DNA of 64,000 nucleotides from Phenylobacterium sp. (GCF_030651185.1 NZ_JAUSCJ010000021.1:1-64000), one strand, 5' to 3'; counted from the stretch's first letter, positions 43,613-51,891 are shown. The notes: generated by a model not told the origin, from the letters alone. A program made the numbers and translations.

Positions 43613-44170
43613 ATGAGATCACTTCTCGCGGCCTACAATCGCGATCTCAAAGCGAAGGCGCAGGCTGCATCACCCGCAAAGCGACTAAACGTGGTCTATG
43701 CGGCCATGTCCCCTTGGTGCCTCCTAGCGCTCATCGCTTCCTTGGTGGTTACCCTTCTTCATTTGCCCCGCGGCGCTCAGGAATGGGTGATCTTGCCCGC
43801 GCTATGTATTGCGGCTGTTGGGGCCTCGTACGCCGGATCGCGTATTGCCAAGTATGGCTGGGAACATGATCGCACGCCGCCTGCTGCGGCCTGGATCGAA
43901 ACAGAGGCCGGAAAGGCGCTGATCCAAGCGCTTAGGCGCGTTACGCTCAATGGCCTTTCCGAGGTGACGGGCGCCACCCGGCTCCGAGCCCACCTTAAGC
44001 TCACGTATGCAGACGTGGCTCAGCTGTACAGCATCCTCCAGGGGGACCGCTGGCTCGACCGGGAGGCGCCGGTGAATCCGCAGTCAGACCCAAGTGTGGA
44101 TGAGCTGGTCTCCCGTATGTCGCATGCGGGAAGCGCCCAAAGGCCCGCCTCGGTCGCTAGCCGCCCTTAA
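43613..44170 (+). CDS. Two-TM protein of unknown function with atypical base composition
   Basis: The product is 185 aa. Two hydrophobic helices (AAMSPWCLLALIASLVVTLL, about residues 30-49, and EWVILPALCIAAVGASYAG, about residues 57-75) are followed by a soluble domain with SVDELVSRMSHA near the C-terminus. I recognise no family. Third-codon positions use many more A and T (gcgaaggcg, aacgtggtctat, cttcttcat) than the surrounding GC-saturated genes, and the start is surrounded by poorly matching leader sequence. It may have been acquired horizontally. It is isolated between the serine hydrolase and the convergent YceI gene. Confidence 0.7.
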   Translation: MRSLLAAYNRDLKAKAQAASPAKRLNVVYAAMSPWCLLALIASLVVTLLHLPRGAQEWVILPALCIAAVGASYAGSRIAKYGWEHDRTPPAAAWIETEAGKALIQALRRVTLNGLSEVTGATRLRAHLKLTYADVAQLYSILQGDRWLDREAPVNPQSDPSVDELVSRMSHAGSAQRPASVASRP

Positions 44171-44235
44171 CCCCCAGCCCAACATCCAGACCCTCGCCCA
44201 GTGGGGGCTCCCGCTCTCTCGACGGGCGCCCGCCC

Positions 44236-44883
44236 CTACGGCTGCTGCTCGAACTCGGCGTCGATCACCAGCTCGATGGGGTCGGCGAACACCGGCGGCA
44301 TGCCGAAGTCGCCGGGCTTGATCCTGGTGGTGGCGGTCATGCCGATGCGCGGTTTGCCGAAGCCCTTGCCGGCGCCCACCAGCACGACGTCGAAGGTCAC
44401 CGGCCGGGTCTTGCCCATCAGGGTGAGGTCGCCGTCGACCTGGCCGTGGGCGGCGTCGGTCTTGCGGAAGGCGGTGGAGACGAAGGTCGCCGCCGGATTG
44501 GCCTTGGCGCCCAGGTACTTGTCGGAAATGGCCTGGCCGAAGCCCGCCACATTGGTGCTGACGAAGCCGGTCTCCACCTTGGCGGTCACCGACGACTTGG
44601 CCGGCGAGGCCGGGTCCCAGGTCAGGGTCCCGGCGACCTTGTCGAAGCGGAAGATGCTGATCGAATAGCCCATGTGCGGCACCCGGGCGATCACCGAGGC
44701 GTGCTGCTCGTCCAGCTTGTAGGTCCCGGCGGTCGCCAGGCTGGCGTCCGGTTCGCCGCAGAAGATGCCGGCGGGAACGCCGGGCGGGCAGGCGCCGCCG
44801 GCGGCCTGGGCCTGGCCTGCGAAGGCCTGTGACAGGGCCAGGCTCGCGCCCGCGGCCAGCAACGTCTTCATCAGCTTGGTCAT
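44236..44883 (-). CDS. YceI-family lipid-binding periplasmic protein
   Basis: The product is 215 aa from the ATG at 44883 with a Sec signal (LMKTLLAAGASLALSQAFAGQAQA). Two Cys follow in the mature N-terminus (GACPPGVPAGIFCGE). The YceI lipocalin fold is shown by YKLDEQHASVIARVPHMGYS, then KSSVTAKVETGFVSTNV and KTRPVTFDVVLVGAG. YceI proteins bind isoprenoid or lipid molecules in the periplasm. Downstream (to the left) the frame converges with the two-TM gene. The large repeat element lies upstream of its start. Confidence 0.88.
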   Translation of the reverse strand: MTKLMKTLLAAGASLALSQAFAGQAQAAGGACPPGVPAGIFCGEPDASLATAGTYKLDEQHASVIARVPHMGYSISIFRFDKVAGTLTWDPASPAKSSVTAKVETGFVSTNVAGFGQAISDKYLGAKANPAATFVSTAFRKTDAAHGQVDGDLTLMGKTRPVTFDVVLVGAGKGFGKPRIGMTATTRIKPGDFGMPPVFADPIELVIDAEFEQQP

Positions 44884-45037
44884 ACCCAATCACCCTTGTT
44901 TCCGGTGGTCCTGCCTCAAGGACGAACCACCGGCCGCGCGCCCGACATGGACCTGATCTTTTTGTCAGGCGCCGGTGACTGCGGGAAGGCGTTGGGATGA
45001 GATGGTCTGTCTCCATCTGCACTCTAGCTCACCGAGC

Positions 45038-45198
45038 CCTTCTCCCCTTGCGGGAGAAGGTGGCCGGTCGGAGACCGGTCGGATGAGGGGTCGCGCTCCC
45101 CTCTCCACGGATCATCCAATTGCCCTAGCCCGCTAAGTCTATCGACCCCTCATCCGACCCTGCTCCGCAGGGCCACCTTCTCCCACAAGGGGAGAAGG
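45038..45198 (-). repeat. Composite inverted-repeat element, copy 2 (reverse orientation)
   Basis: Read on the minus strand this copy aligns from end to end with the element at 54355-54512: X arm (CCTTCTCCCCTTG...CCCTGC-GGA-GCAGGG...GGATGAGGGGTCGATAGAC), a variable middle of about 45 bases, then the inverted Y arm (GACCCCTCATCCGACC...CCGGTCTCCGACCGG...CCTTCTCCCGC). Arm sequences differ by one base from the other copy, while the middle has diverged. It fills most of the gap between the YceI and PIG-L genes. It encodes nothing. Confidence 0.95.
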
Positions 45199-45241
45199 GC
45201 CATGGTTTTGGCGGGAGAGCACGTCGTTCACACCGAGGGGT

Positions 45242-46000
45242 TCACAGGTTCAGCGTCACCAAACTCTCCCCCAACAACTCCTGCAGTAGGGGCGTGCGGG
45301 GGTAGGGGTGGTGGCGATACTGGCGGAAGCCCTCGGCCAGGGGAACGCCGAAGTCGCGGCCCCGGCGCCGCGTCCAGGCCTCCATCGAGGCCTGGTGGTC
45401 GCTGATGTCGTGCTGCTTGGAGACCCAGCTGTCCTGGCTCTTGTGGGCGGCCAGCATGGCCTGCTTGGTGGCGAAATAGTCAGCCACGTCGACGCCGAAA
45501 TCGGGGACGACCCGGACGCCCTCGCGGTCGCGGCCGCCTATGGGGTCCATGAAATAGAGGTGCGGGATGCCCGTCATGACCGCGGCGTCGCCGGTCCTGT
45601 AGTTGGGGACCGAGGCGGCGAAACAGGCGTCGCGGACCAGCACGCTGACGGCCTCATGGTCGGGGTGGTAGTCCGCCGGCGAGGCGGTCAGCACGATGTC
45701 GGGCGCGGCCCAGCGGATCATCTCGGTGACCCGCCTGCGGCAGGGATCGTCGTTGAAGACGCTGAGGTCGGGAATGTCGGCGCAGCGGTAGTCGGCCCCG
45801 ATCAGGTCGGCGGCGGCGGCGGCCTCGGCCCGGCGGATCCTGGCGGTCTGCACAGGATCGGTCTCGCTGGACCCGCAGTCGCCGGCCGTCACCGTGACGA
45901 CCTTCAGGGCGTGCCCCTTGGCTGCCAGCAGGGCCATCGTGCCGGCGCCCAGGGTCTCGATGTCGTCGGGATGGGCGTGGATGGCGAGGATCGTGGTCAT
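45242..46000 (-). CDS. PIG-L/LmbE family zinc deacetylase
   Basis: The product is 252 aa. It begins ILAIHAHPDDIETLGAGTMALL, where HPDD holds zinc ligands and the catalytic Asp. The third metal His is in ADYHPDHEAVSVLVRDA. Family members hydrolyse N-acetyl groups from GlcNAc-type sugars or similar amides (MshB, BshB, LmbE). Cytoplasmic; which substrate is unknown, since this group of bacteria does not clearly make mycothiol or bacillithiol. It is divergent from the M48 peptidase across a 107-base gap. Confidence 0.88.
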   Translation of the reverse strand: MTTILAIHAHPDDIETLGAGTMALLAAKGHALKVVTVTAGDCGSSETDPVQTARIRRAEAAAAADLIGADYRCADIPDLSVFNDDPCRRRVTEMIRWAAPDIVLTASPADYHPDHEAVSVLVRDACFAASVPNYRTGDAAVMTGIPHLYFMDPIGGRDREGVRVVPDFGVDVADYFATKQAMLAAHKSQDSWVSKQHDISDHQASMEAWTRRRGRDFGVPLAEGFRQYRHHPYPRTPLLQELLGESLVTLNL

Positions 46001-46107
46001 CGCCCCTTATCGCCCGGCGTCCGCTCGGCGGGAAGGTGAGACAAATTTCACCTGACAAGCCCCGGCTTATCTGGCTTTTTCCACCCCATATTCGGGAGGC
46101 TAGGGGC

Positions 46108-47301
46108 ATGGCCCAATTCGATCCGGCCGCGGCGACGCAGGCCTATCTCGCAACACTGCCGCCGGAGGCCCACGCCAAGGCCACGGCCTATACCCAGGGC
46201 GGCCACTGGGTGCTGCTCTGGGCGGCCCTCGTCTCCATCCTGGTCGCCTGGCTGGTCTTGAAGTCCGGCGTGCTGGTCAAGGTCCGCGACGCCGTCACGG
46301 CCAGGAAGAGCCGGCCCTGGCTGGCCGTGGCCGCGGTGGTGGTGGTCGACGCGGTGATCGAGGGCCTGCTGATCCTGCCCTGGTCAGCCTATGAGGACTG
46401 GTGGCGGCAGAAGTCCTATGGCCTGACTGACCAGGCCTTCGGCGGCTGGCTGGGGGAGACCCTGACCATGCTGGTTATCTCCCTGGTCATGACGGTGGCC
46501 CTGGCGTCGGGGGTCTATGCCGTGATGCGCCGGGCGCCGCGGACCTGGTGGGCGTGGAGCGGCGGCCTGGTGGCCGTGGCCTTCATGGTGATCATGGTCC
46601 TCTCCCCAGTTTTCATCGAGCCGCTGTTCAACACCTACACCCCCGCGCCGGCCGGTCCGGTGCGCGACACGGTGGTGACCATGGCCAACGCCAACGGCGT
46701 CCCCTCCGACAAGATCTATGTCTACAACGGCTCCAAGCAGTCCAACCGCTACACCGCCAACGTCTCGGGCCTGTTCGGCACCGCCCGGGTGGCGATGAGC
46801 GACACCATGTTCAAGCAGGGCGCCGACCTCGCCGAGGTGAAGGGCGTCGTGGGCCACGAGATGGGCCACTACGTCCACATGCACTCCATCTGGCTGGCCT
46901 CGGCCTTCGGGGGCCTGGCCCTGGTGCTGTTCTTCCTCGTGGACCGCCTGTTCGCGCCGGTCGCGCGGCTGCTGCGGGCCAAGGATGTGGGCGGGATTTC
47001 CGACCCCGCCGGCCTGCCGGTGATCTGGATCATCATGGCGGTCCTGGGCCTGCTGGCGACGCCCGTCACCTCGTCCCTGATAAGGATCGCCGAGACCGAC
47101 GCCGACCGGTTCTCGCTGGAACGGTTCAACGAGCCGGACGGTTTGGCCAAGGCCCTGGTCAAGACCATTGAGTATCGCGCCGCCACCCCGTCGAAGCTGG
47201 AGGAGGTGCTGTTCTACGATCATCCCTCGGTCGGCGGCCGTGTCCGCATGGCGATGGACTGGAAGGCCGCCCATCCCCCCAAGAGTGAGCCGATCTACTG
47301 A
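46108..47301 (+). CDS. M48-family membrane zinc metallopeptidase (Ste24-like)
   Basis: The product is 397 aa from the ATG at 46108. Several membrane helices (around residues 36-60, 76-92, 110-140, 154-172 and 262-282) frame the catalytic motif GHEMGHYVHMHSI (HEXXH, residues about 252-256). A downstream acidic zinc ligand lies in AETDADRFSLE. The N-terminal extension matches CAAX-protease-like Ste24 proteins. It cleaves membrane-associated peptides; the target is unknown. Its TGA lies inside the likely CTG start of the following oxygenase frame, so the two genes may be translationally coupled. Confidence 0.9.
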   Translation: MAQFDPAAATQAYLATLPPEAHAKATAYTQGGHWVLLWAALVSILVAWLVLKSGVLVKVRDAVTARKSRPWLAVAAVVVVDAVIEGLLILPWSAYEDWWRQKSYGLTDQAFGGWLGETLTMLVISLVMTVALASGVYAVMRRAPRTWWAWSGGLVAVAFMVIMVLSPVFIEPLFNTYTPAPAGPVRDTVVTMANANGVPSDKIYVYNGSKQSNRYTANVSGLFGTARVAMSDTMFKQGADLAEVKGVVGHEMGHYVHMHSIWLASAFGGLALVLFFLVDRLFAPVARLLRAKDVGGISDPAGLPVIWIIMAVLGLLATPVTSSLIRIAETDADRFSLERFNEPDGLAKALVKTIEYRAATPSKLEEVLFYDHPSVGGRVRMAMDWKAAHPPKSEPIY

Positions 47302-47366
47302 CCCAACGCATCCTGACCTACGACGAAGCCAGCCGCGCCGCCCTTGCCGGTGACGCCGAGGCCCAG

Positions 47367-48464
47367 ATGGCGCTCGCCGAGGCCCTCGACAACCAGGGCC
47401 AGGACAAGGCCGCCCTCGACTGGATGGTCCGCGCCGCCCACGGGGGCTGGATGCCGGCCGTCTCGCGCCTGGGTCTCTGGCAACTGGTGGGGCACATCAC
47501 CCCCCAGGCGCCGGCGCTTGGCGTCGGACGCATCATCCAGGCCGCGCAGGCTGGCGACCCCTTCGGCCTGCACCTGGCGGCCATCGTCGATTCCGGCGCC
47601 ATCGGCACGCCGCGCAACATCGGCCGCGCCATCTTCTGGCTGGCCCGCGCCGCCCAGCTGGGGGACGGGCGCGCCGCCTGTCAGCTCGGCCTGCTGTGTG
47701 GTGACAAGAAGCTGGCCCATGCCGCCCTGTCGGCCGCGGCGGCCACCGGTTTCGAACCGGCCCTGGCGGCGCTCGGCGACCGCGCCCCTGTCGATGCGCC
47801 CGCCGATTGGGACGCCGTGGCCGCCGCCGCCGATCTCTCGGCCTTCGCCGCGCCGGTCCAGCGCATCGTGGAAAGCGAAAGCCCGCGCATCCTGTCGATA
47901 CCCGACCTGCTGCCGACCTGGATCTGCGACTATGCCATGGCCCTGGCCGAGCCCGCCCTGGGCCGCGGCCTGGTGCTGGTGGACGACGGGACCGAGCAGG
48001 TCCAGGGCGAACGGTCCAACCGCGTCATGCACTTTGGCCTGGTGGACAGTGACGTGATCCTTGAGCTGGTGAACCTGCGCGTCGCCCAGGCGGCCGGCAT
48101 GCCGCCGGAGAACGCCGAGGGCCTGGGCGTCCTCCACTATGCGCCAGGCGAACGCTACCGCCCGCACATGGACTACATCCCCGACACCCCGGCCAACGCG
48201 CAGCAGCTCGCGGTCATGGGCCAGAGGGTTCGCACCCTGCTGGTCTATCTCAACGACGGCTACGAGGGCGGGGCGACCCTGTTCCCGCGGCTGGAGGCGG
48301 CCTTCCGGCCGGCGCCCGGCGGCGCCCTGGTCTTCGACAGCGTCACCGAGGACGGCGCGATGGATCCCCGCACCCTGCACGAGGGATCGCCCACCACCGC
48401 GGGCGAGAAGTGGATCATCTCCAAGTGGTTCCGCACCAAGGCCCTGCGGCCTACCGCTTCCTGA
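47367..48464 (+). CDS. 2OG-Fe(II) oxygenase (prolyl 4-hydroxylase-like) with Sel1-type repeats
   Basis: The product is 365 aa from the ATG at 47367. The coding pattern continues upstream to a possible non-standard CTG at 47298, directly overlapping the M48 stop, and residues just before the ATG (TYDEASRAALAGDAEAQ) look like a first Sel1 unit. Sel1-like repeats (about residues 1-150) precede the double-stranded beta-helix. Iron ligands are His and Asp in YRPHMDY and His in LHEGSPTTAGEKW. The co-substrate Lys follows in EKWIISKWF. It probably hydroxylates a protein proline or similar residue in the cytoplasm. It is convergent with the KAS III gene, overlapping by 14 bases. Confidence 0.88.
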   Translation: MALAEALDNQGQDKAALDWMVRAAHGGWMPAVSRLGLWQLVGHITPQAPALGVGRIIQAAQAGDPFGLHLAAIVDSGAIGTPRNIGRAIFWLARAAQLGDGRAACQLGLLCGDKKLAHAALSAAAATGFEPALAALGDRAPVDAPADWDAVAAAADLSAFAAPVQRIVESESPRILSIPDLLPTWICDYAMALAEPALGRGLVLVDDGTEQVQGERSNRVMHFGLVDSDVILELVNLRVAQAAGMPPENAEGLGVLHYAPGERYRPHMDYIPDTPANAQQLAVMGQRVRTLLVYLNDGYEGGATLFPRLEAAFRPAPGGALVFDSVTEDGAMDPRTLHEGSPTTAGEKWIISKWFRTKALRPTAS

Positions 48465-49572
48465 CGAACACCGTGCCGGCGGAATAGCCTGCCCCGAAGG
48501 AGCAGATCAGGCCGGTGTCGCCGGCCTGGAAATCCTCGTTGGCGCTGTGGAAGGCGATGATCGAACCGGCCGACGAGGTGTTGGCGTAGGTGTCGAGGAT
48601 GATCACGTTCTCGCCGGGCTCCGGATCGCGGCCCAGCACCTTCTTGCCGATCATCAGGTTCATGTTGATGTTGGCCTGATGCAGCCAGAGGCGCTTTAGC
48701 CCGGTCGGATCGACCCCCAGGGCGCCGGCATGATCGACGATCATCTCGGCCACCATCGGCACCACCTCGCGGAACACCTTGCGGCCCTCCTGGACGAACA
48801 GCTTGTCGGCCGCCCCGATCCCCTCGGGCGCCGCGCGGTTCAGGAAGCCGAAATTGTTGCGGATATTGTTGGAGAACTGGGTCTTCAGCCGCGTGCCCAG
48901 GATCTCCCAGCCCTGGCCGGGCTTGGCCAGGTCGGCCCGCTCGACGATCACCGCGGTGGCCACGTCGCCGAAGATGAAGTGGCTGTCGCGATCGCGGAAG
49001 TTCAGGTGGCCCGAGGTGATCTCCGGATTGACCACCAGCACCGCGCGGGCCGAGCCCGTGGCGATGTAGTCGGCCGCGGTCTTGATCCCGAAGGTGGCCG
49101 AGGAGCAGGCCACATTCATGTCGAAGCCGAAGCCCTCGATGCCCAGCGCCTGCTGGATCTCGATGGCCATGGCCGGATAGGCGCGCTGCATGTTCGAGGC
49201 CGCGCAGATCACCGCGTCGATCTGACTGGCGTCCTTGCCCCAGCGGGCGATGGCGTCGCGCGCCGCGGCCACGCCGATCTCTGCCATCACCGAGATCTCG
49301 TCGTTGGAGCGTTCGGGGATCCGAGGCGTCATCACGGCCGGGTCGATGACCCCGGCCTTGTCCACCACGAACCGCGACTTGATCCCCGAGGCCTTCTCGA
49401 TGAATTCCACGGAGGAGGGGGTCAGCGCCTCAAGCTCGCCGGCCTCGATGGCCTTGGCGTGCTCGGTGTTGAAGTTGGCGACATAGGTGTTGAAGGCCTC
49501 CACCAGCTCGGCGTTCGAGACGCTCTGGGGTGGGGTGTAGAGGCCGGTGGCCGCGATCACGGCTGATTCCAA
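48451..49572 (-). CDS. KAS III-like beta-ketoacyl-ACP synthase (PA3286 type)
   Basis: The product is 373 aa. It starts at a TTG at 49572 with GGGAGG six bases upstream (49579-49584); the ATG at 49620 has no such site and would add an atypical 16 residues. The nucleophile is in MNVACSSATFGI. The His is in LWLHQANINMN, and the Asn in YANTSSAGS completes the Cys-His-Asn triad. Segments like GHLNFRDRDSHFIFGD closely follow the Pseudomonas PA3286 group, which condenses octanoyl-CoA with malonyl-ACP. It may therefore shunt beta-oxidation products into fatty acid synthesis. It stands alone, apart from any fab cluster. Confidence 0.88.
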   Translation of the reverse strand: MESAVIAATGLYTPPQSVSNAELVEAFNTYVANFNTEHAKAIEAGELEALTPSSVEFIEKASGIKSRFVVDKAGVIDPAVMTPRIPERSNDEISVMAEIGVAAARDAIARWGKDASQIDAVICAASNMQRAYPAMAIEIQQALGIEGFGFDMNVACSSATFGIKTAADYIATGSARAVLVVNPEITSGHLNFRDRDSHFIFGDVATAVIVERADLAKPGQGWEILGTRLKTQFSNNIRNNFGFLNRAAPEGIGAADKLFVQEGRKVFREVVPMVAEMIVDHAGALGVDPTGLKRLWLHQANINMNLMIGKKVLGRDPEPGENVIILDTYANTSSAGSIIAFHSANEDFQAGDTGLICSFGAGYSAGTVFVRKR

Positions 49573-49905
49573 GGGTCGCCTCCCGATAAAGGGCCCACTC
49601 ACTGGGGCGTCAGGCGACACTGATAGCAGGGGAAGACGCTCAGGCCGATAGGGCGGCGCGTTCGGCGAACCCTTGCCAAGGCTAAGCTTCTGAATTGCCG
49701 CGCGATCTTCACCCTAGAGTTGACCTAACCGGGTTCCATGGGGGGGCGATTCCGCCGGTTTCAAGCCTGTGGCGTCCAGGCCACAGATCATCGCCAAGCG
49801 TTATGAGTTCTCAGGTTTGTTCAGAAACCGGGCTTGTTTCGGCGGCGGTGCATGCCATTTGCGCAGCCCTGGGCAATGAAACCCAGAGTTGGAGTATCAA
49901 AAAAA
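49573..49905. other. 333-base divergent regulatory region between KAS III and the first barrel gene
   Basis: The region carries the KAS III ribosome site at its left end and, at its right end, GAGTTGGAGTA before the outer membrane gene. That same sequence recurs before the second copy. No repeat, hairpin with U-run or RNA gene is recognised in between. The right half is poorer in GC than the genes, as expected for a strong promoter of an abundant outer membrane protein. Confidence 0.5.
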
Positions 49906-50445
49906 ATGAAGTCTCTCATCGCACTCGCGGCCACCACTGCCGTCATCCTGGCCGCCCCGGCCATCGCCTCGGCCCAGTCGCTCTCCCCCACCACCGTCTA
50001 CGGCTCGCTCGGCTACGCCAACGCCAGCATCGACGACCTGAACCTGGGCTCCATCCAGGGCCGCCTCGGCGCCCGCTTCGGCCAGTACGTGGCCATCGAA
50101 GGCGAAGTCGCCGGCGGCGTGAAGGAAGACAGCATCGCCGTCACCCCCGCCCTCTCGGTCGACTTCAAGGTGAAGTCGCAACTGGCGGTCTACGCGGTCG
50201 GCTTCCTGCCCGTGAACCCGCAGTTCGACCTGCTGGCCCGCGTCGGCTACGGCCACTCGGAAATCGAAGCCTCGGGCGCCGGCGCCACCGCCTCGGCCGA
50301 TGGCGACAGCTGGAACTACGGCGTCGGCGGCCAGTACTTCTTCGACGAGAAGAATGGCGTGCGCGTCGACTACACGCGTCATGACTTCAAGGACTCCAGC
50401 GACGACGCCGACGTCTGGGCGGTCGCCTACACCCGCAAGTTCTAA
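49906..50445 (+). CDS. Small outer membrane beta-barrel protein (OmpA/Opa-like), tandem copy 1
   Basis: The product is 179 aa from the ATG at 49906, signal peptide MKSLIALAATTAVILAAPAIASAQ. The mature chain is an eight-stranded-barrel pattern with alternate hydrophobic residues: TVYGSLGYANASIDDLNLGSI at the start and VWAVAYTRKF at the end, with a final Phe. It is nearly identical in plan to the next gene (identical signal segment MKSLIALAATTA, identical TVYGSLGYAN, shared NGVRVDYTRHDFKDSS). The leader GAGTTGGAGTA is shared too, so this is a recent tandem duplication. Probably an abundant envelope porin or adhesin-like protein; function not known. Confidence 0.9.
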   Translation: MKSLIALAATTAVILAAPAIASAQSLSPTTVYGSLGYANASIDDLNLGSIQGRLGARFGQYVAIEGEVAGGVKEDSIAVTPALSVDFKVKSQLAVYAVGFLPVNPQFDLLARVGYGHSEIEASGAGATASADGDSWNYGVGGQYFFDEKNGVRVDYTRHDFKDSSDDADVWAVAYTRKF

Positions 50446-50455
50446 GACCTTGCAG

Positions 50456-50487
50456 CGTCATGGCCGGGCGCTCGCCCGGCCATGACG
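50456..50487. terminator. Perfect 15-bp palindrome after the first barrel gene
   Basis: CGTCATGGCCGGGCG (50456-50470) and its exact complement (50473-50487) enclose two bases. It lies 11 bases after the first barrel gene's stop and would fold into a very stable hairpin. No U-run follows, so it is either a factor-dependent terminator or an mRNA 3' end stabiliser. Confidence 0.7.
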
Positions 50488-50672
50488 TGACCGCGCATTC
50501 GAACGCCGGTCTCCAACTTCAGCGCCACCCGCGCCGACCTGTGCCCGATGGGGCACACCTCAGCTCCCGCCACATTGTTTCCGTCAATTGTCGAGGAACC
50601 GACCTAGGACCGCCGTGTTTGAAGGCGACTTGGGACCTGCTGGGGAGCTGAACCAAAGAGTTGGAGTAACCT

Positions 50673-51209
50673 ATGAAGTCTCTCATCGCCCTGGCGGCAA
50701 CGACCGCCCTGACCCTCGCCGTCCCCGCCATCGCCTCGGCGCAGTCGCTCTCCCCCACCACCGTCTACGGCTCGCTCGGCTATGCGAACGCCAATATCGA
50801 CGACGTGAACCTGGGCGCCATCCAGGGCCGCCTCGGCGCCCGCTTCGGCCAGTATCTCGGCGTCGAGGGTGAGCTGGCCGCCGGCGTCAAGGAAGACGAC
50901 GTCAACGTCGCCGGGACCAACGTCAACGTGAAGCTGCAGCACCAGGCCGCCATCTACGGCGTTGGCTATCTGCCGGTCTCGCCCCAGGCCGACCTCTTCG
51001 CCCGCGTCGGCTACGGAACCTCCAAGATCAAGGCGTCCGCCGCCGGGGCCTCGGCCGCCGATGACGGCGAGAGCTGGAACTACGGCGTCGGCGGTCAGTA
51101 CTTCCTGGACGACGTGAACGGCGTGCGGGTCGACTACACCCGTCACGACTTCAAGGATTCCAGCGAGAACGCCGACGTCTGGGCCATCGCCTACACGCGG
51201 AAGTTCTAA
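50673..51209 (+). CDS. Small outer membrane beta-barrel protein, tandem copy 2
   Basis: The product is 178 aa, signal MKSLIALAATTALTLAVPAIASAQ, closely paralogous to the gene at 49906. Start and end strands are almost identical (TVYGSLGYANANIDDVNLGAI; VWAIAYTRKF). The divergent part is the middle (EDDVNVAGTNVNVKLQHQAA, then KIKASAAGASAADDGES), that is, the surface loops. That pattern suggests diversification of exposed parts after duplication. Predicted outer membrane barrel; no ligand or function can be assigned. Confidence 0.9.
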   Translation: MKSLIALAATTALTLAVPAIASAQSLSPTTVYGSLGYANANIDDVNLGAIQGRLGARFGQYLGVEGELAAGVKEDDVNVAGTNVNVKLQHQAAIYGVGYLPVSPQADLFARVGYGTSKIKASAAGASAADDGESWNYGVGGQYFLDDVNGVRVDYTRHDFKDSSENADVWAIAYTRKF

Positions 51210-51220
51210 CCCCCGGAACC

Positions 51221-51262
51221 GGGGCCGGGCCGACATCGTTGATGTCGCGCCCGGCCCCCTTT
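51221..51262 (+). terminator. Terminator hairpin after the second barrel gene
   Basis: GGGGCCGGGC-CGACATC (51221-51237), loop GTT, then GATGTCG-C-GCCCGGCCCC (51241-51258) gives a 17-bp stem with one bulge, followed by CTTTC. It probably ends transcription of the barrel gene pair. Confidence 0.75.
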
Positions 51263-51296
51263 CACGGGCCCGATCCCCCATTCGAAGAGAAGAACC

Positions 51297-51713
51297 ATGG
51301 CCGACCCGATGACCTCCAACGGAACCGCGGCGAACGGCCTTGCCGACGCCACCGCCGCCCTCGACCCCATGGCCGCCTCGGCCAGGAACGCCAAGGCCAG
51401 CGCCGCCAACTCGATCCATGAGGCCGCCGACGCCGCCGGCAAGGCGCCCGCCGCGCTGAACGACGCCGCCCACAGTCTGCTGAACGCCGCCCGCACCCTG
51501 CTGGAAGGCAAGACCGAGGTCGTCGTGGCCAAGGGCCAGGAAGTCTATGGCAAGGTGAAGGAACGGGCCGTCGAGCGGTTCGGCGACACCGACGTCCTGG
51601 TCCGTGAGAAGCCCTATGTCGCCCTGGGCATCGCGGCGGTCGCCGGCTTCCTGCTGGGCCACATGATCAGCTCCGGCCGCAGCCAGGTGGTGTACCTGCG
51701 CGACGCCCGCTGA
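51297..51713 (+). CDS. DUF883/ElaB-type membrane-anchored protein
   Basis: The product is 138 aa. A long amphipathic alanine-rich helix region (residues 10-90: KASAANSIHEAADAAGKAP, TLLEGKTEVVVAKGQEVYG) is followed by the family signature VREKPYVALGIAAVAGFLLGHMIS near residues 101-124, one membrane segment with GxxxG spacing. ElaB/YqjD relatives bind ribosomes at the inner membrane in stationary phase, but function here is not proven. A weak terminator lies 60 bases downstream. Confidence 0.85.
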   Translation: MADPMTSNGTAANGLADATAALDPMAASARNAKASAANSIHEAADAAGKAPAALNDAAHSLLNAARTLLEGKTEVVVAKGQEVYGKVKERAVERFGDTDVLVREKPYVALGIAAVAGFLLGHMISSGRSQVVYLRDAR

Positions 51714-51771
51714 GCCTGGCGAGGGGTCTAGACGCCTCTCAGCCGCGGCGTATGCGCGCTATTTTGCCTAA

Positions 51772-51795
51772 AAACGGGGTCTCTCGGCCCCGTTT
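51772..51795 (+). terminator. Probable terminator of the DUF883 gene
   Basis: AAACGGGG (51772-51779) pairs with CCCCGTTT (51788-51795) around eight bases. The T-rich stretch TTTCCCTTGCG follows. It also separates the DUF883 gene from the HU promoter region. Confidence 0.6.
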
Positions 51796-51891
51796 CCCTT
51801 GCGTCAAGGTCGCCATGGCCCGCGAATCTGCGCAAACCCTTGCCTCCCTTGCGTGGAAACGCGAGGCGCAACAAAGACAACCGGAGGTCAC

